Source: a virus
Direction: 5' to 3' (one strand)
DNA length: 64,000 nt
Virus record (IMG/VR): IMGVR_UViG_3300032087_004307
Location: 1-64,000 of that record
This document shows, in pieces, positions 62,445 through 64,000 of the stretch. A program made the position numbers and the translations under genes. The notes beneath the pieces are model-generated. The model had not been told where the DNA came from. It searched no databases and saw nothing but the letters and a program-made list of their open reading frames with translations. Position 1 is the first letter of the stretch. Every line of letters begins with the position of its first letter.

Positions 62445-63881
62445 ATGCCAAGAGCAAAAAAGTCTGCTACGAAGACAGAAAAGAAAGTAGTAGCAAAGAA
62501 AGAAGCAGTTAAAGAAACATCTTCGGAAATAGATGTAAAAAAATTAAAGGCGGCACTTAAAAAAGAATTAAAGAAAGAGTTGCAAAGCCAAATAGATGAA
62601 AGTTTTTTAATGTGGGGAGCAGAGACTGAAGATCCAGAACCCACAGCAGATGCATTTGTAGATATGGATTTGCTAAGAGCTGAGATATCAGCAGAGTTTA
62701 AGAAAGAATTTGATAAAAAAATTGCACAAATTAAAAGTGTTAGTGCAGGAGAAACACAGGCATTAAATTTGTCTAATAATTTAGTTGATATTTCTGCTAC
62801 AACAGATGGAATAACTGTTAGTAAGTCAGGAGAAGATAATGTTGTGTTTACTGTTACAAAAAACGGTGCTTTAGCATTTGGTAACAGATCGCCAAGAACA
62901 ACTGGCTATGGTACAGCACATTTTAGAATGAAAGGTGCAGGTAAATCTCCCATACCTACAAATGGTGTAGGTAGTACAAGAGGACTAATAGTAGAGGGAG
63001 ATGGTGACGATACAAATACATTTATTTTCAGAGCATTAAGTACTGGAAATAGACAAGGGTTTAATGTAGGTAGTACAGGAAAAGTTTTGTTAGGTACAAA
63101 TGAAGATCCTGATAATAGTTTATTTACTGCTTACAATAATGATTTTGATGTAGACGGATTTAATATAATTACTGCGAGTAAGTATAATGCAGGAAATGTT
63201 ATTAATTTACAACATGCATCAGATGTAAGTGACGCATATAATTTTATTGATGCTAAAAATAATTGCAATGAAGATATTCAAGCAAGTATGTTTAGAGTAA
63301 ATGGAAAGGGCGAAACTTTCACACACAAAGGATTTTTTAGTAATAGTTCAGGTTATGCAGAATTATTTGAATGGGCAGATGGTAATCCACAGAACGAAGA
63401 TAGAACAGGATTTACGGTTGCCATAAATGCAGATGGCCGACTTATAGATGCTAATGATGATAATGAAAGTATAATTGGAGTAGTAGTTGAAAGTGCGGCA
63501 GTTATAGGTAACACAGGTTGGAATATTTGGCAAGATAAATTTAATGTAGACAAAACGGACTACCTTAAATATAAAGTTGTAGAATGGAAAGACGATTCAG
63601 GAGTATTACATAGTGAATATGTATCAAGTTTAAGTCCTAGTTTTGCCTTACCAGAAGATGCCATAATTTATGAGACTGATGAAGACGGTAAAGATTTAAA
63701 AAGACCGTTGTTATCTAAAACTTACGATGCAGATAAGGATTACACACCAAGAATTAAAAGAGGATGGACACTGGTAGCATTAAAAGGTACAGTGAACATG
63801 TATAGAGGACAAAACATAAGAAGTTCCTGGATAAAGATAAGGGACTTAAATGACGAATTAGAACAGCGAATATTGTTATAA
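62445..63881 (+). CDS. Fibre protein with C-terminal G2-type autoprocessing domain
   Basis: 478 residues. A Lys-rich, helical N-terminus (residues 1-45; VKKLKAALKKELKKELQSQ) is followed by an acidic link and a second helix, then a beta-rich shaft (~100-290). From ~292: SGYAELFEWADGNPQNEDRT, DDNESIIGVVVESAAVIGN, RIKRGWTLVALKGTVNMYRG and a final helix. This is the Peptidase_G2/IMC pattern of intramolecular chaperones known from phi29-type neck appendage proteins, which fold trimers and cut themselves off. Basic N-terminus is unusual for a fibre and may be an attachment or DNA-contacting segment. A late box follows at the stop. Confidence 0.82.
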   Translation: MPRAKKSATKTEKKVVAKKEAVKETSSEIDVKKLKAALKKELKKELQSQIDESFLMWGAETEDPEPTADAFVDMDLLRAEISAEFKKEFDKKIAQIKSVSAGETQALNLSNNLVDISATTDGITVSKSGEDNVVFTVTKNGALAFGNRSPRTTGYGTAHFRMKGAGKSPIPTNGVGSTRGLIVEGDGDDTNTFIFRALSTGNRQGFNVGSTGKVLLGTNEDPDNSLFTAYNNDFDVDGFNIITASKYNAGNVINLQHASDVSDAYNFIDAKNNCNEDIQASMFRVNGKGETFTHKGFFSNSSGYAELFEWADGNPQNEDRTGFTVAINADGRLIDANDDNESIIGVVVESAAVIGNTGWNIWQDKFNVDKTDYLKYKVVEWKDDSGVLHSEYVSSLSPSFALPEDAIIYETDEDGKDLKRPLLSKTYDADKDYTPRIKRGWTLVALKGTVNMYRGQNIRSSWIKIRDLNDELEQRILL

Positions 63882-63882
63882 T

Positions 63883-63890
63883 GATAAATA
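63883..63890 (+). promoter_or_regulatory. Late promoter box GATAAATA
   Basis: Directly after the stop of the G2-domain gene, 44 nt before ATG 63935, with AGGGG as ribosome binding site. Confidence 0.75.
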
Positions 63891-63934
63891 CATTATATAA
63901 AATTTTGCTAATAAGTAAATATTAGGGGTTAAAA

Positions 63935-64000
63935 AATGGCAACAGCAATTCAAAGACGTCGAGGTACAGCCTCCCAGCATAGTTCTTTTACTGGACTAGC
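63935..64000 (+). CDS. Tail fibre protein, N-terminus only
   Basis: Cut by the window edge after 22 codons: MATAIQRRRGTASQHSSFTG. The start MATxIQxRRGTxxQHxxFTG is characteristic of fibre and virion structural proteins of marine T4-like phages. Nothing more can be said. Confidence 0.72.

Overview
This window is part of the genome of a lytic, T4-like (myovirus-type) phage, most likely marine. The base composition is low in GC. Genes are tightly packed on both strands. The window carries a recognisable T4-type set of homologues: late sigma factor gp55, recombination nuclease gp46/gp47, portal gp20, protease gp21, scaffold gp22, major capsid protein gp23, and baseplate proteins gp5, gp6, gp25 and gp53. 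The large low-complexity tail-fibre and baseplate proteins resemble those of cyanophages and pelagiphages. No photosynthesis gene, integrase, tRNA gene or CRISPR array was found. The host cannot be named from the sequence.

Layout. 1-9.8 kb (mostly minus strand): fibre and adhesin genes, including an Ig-like protein cut by the window edge, a fibre ending in a self-cleaving Hint domain, and a fibre with an S74 chaperone. Embedded here is a cassette of small enzymes: two 2-oxoglutarate/Fe oxygenases, a sulfotransferase-like protein and a nucleotidyltransferase-like protein. 9.8-32.1 kb (minus): baseplate wedge, with one 17.7-kb gene for a 5,900-residue protein followed upstream by gp6 and gp25. 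32.1-32.9 kb (plus): an alpha/beta hydrolase and a small coiled-coil protein. 32.9-39.8 kb (minus): baseplate hub and tube-cap genes. 39.9-44.4 kb (plus): gp55, gp47, gp46 and an unknown gene behind a sigma70-type promoter. 44.4-44.85 kb: a hairpin-rich stretch without a gene. 44.85-46.4 kb (minus): a GIY-YIG protein and a gp26-like gene that appears to be joined to a gp51-like frame by a -1 ribosomal frameshift. 46.4-55.9 kb (plus): tape measure, portal, prohead core, protease, scaffold and capsid. 56-64 kb (plus): more fibre genes, interrupted by a diiron oxygenase-like gene.

Regulation. Late promoters are unusually easy to see. The T4 late box TATAAATA appears here mainly as GATAAATA, just upstream of most late transcription units. 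At five genes the box lies exactly 5 nt before the ATG, which should give leaderless messages. In four of these cases this also corrects the annotated start or decides it. Three sigma70-like promoters precede the hydrolase, the gp55 operon and the portal operon. The gp55 encoded here would be the factor that reads the late boxes.

Most notable signals: (1) the gp26/gp51-like frameshift beside the tape-measure gene, which looks like the T4-type version of the tail-assembly chaperone pair; (2) near-complete absence of the word GCWGC across 64 kb, while GCSGC is abundant, with the one exception in the Ig-like gene at the left edge; (3) leaderless late genes; (4) the giant baseplate protein with four carbohydrate-binding-like modules; (5) the fibre-linked modification-enzyme cassette; (6) two hairpin regions with mutually exclusive pairings.
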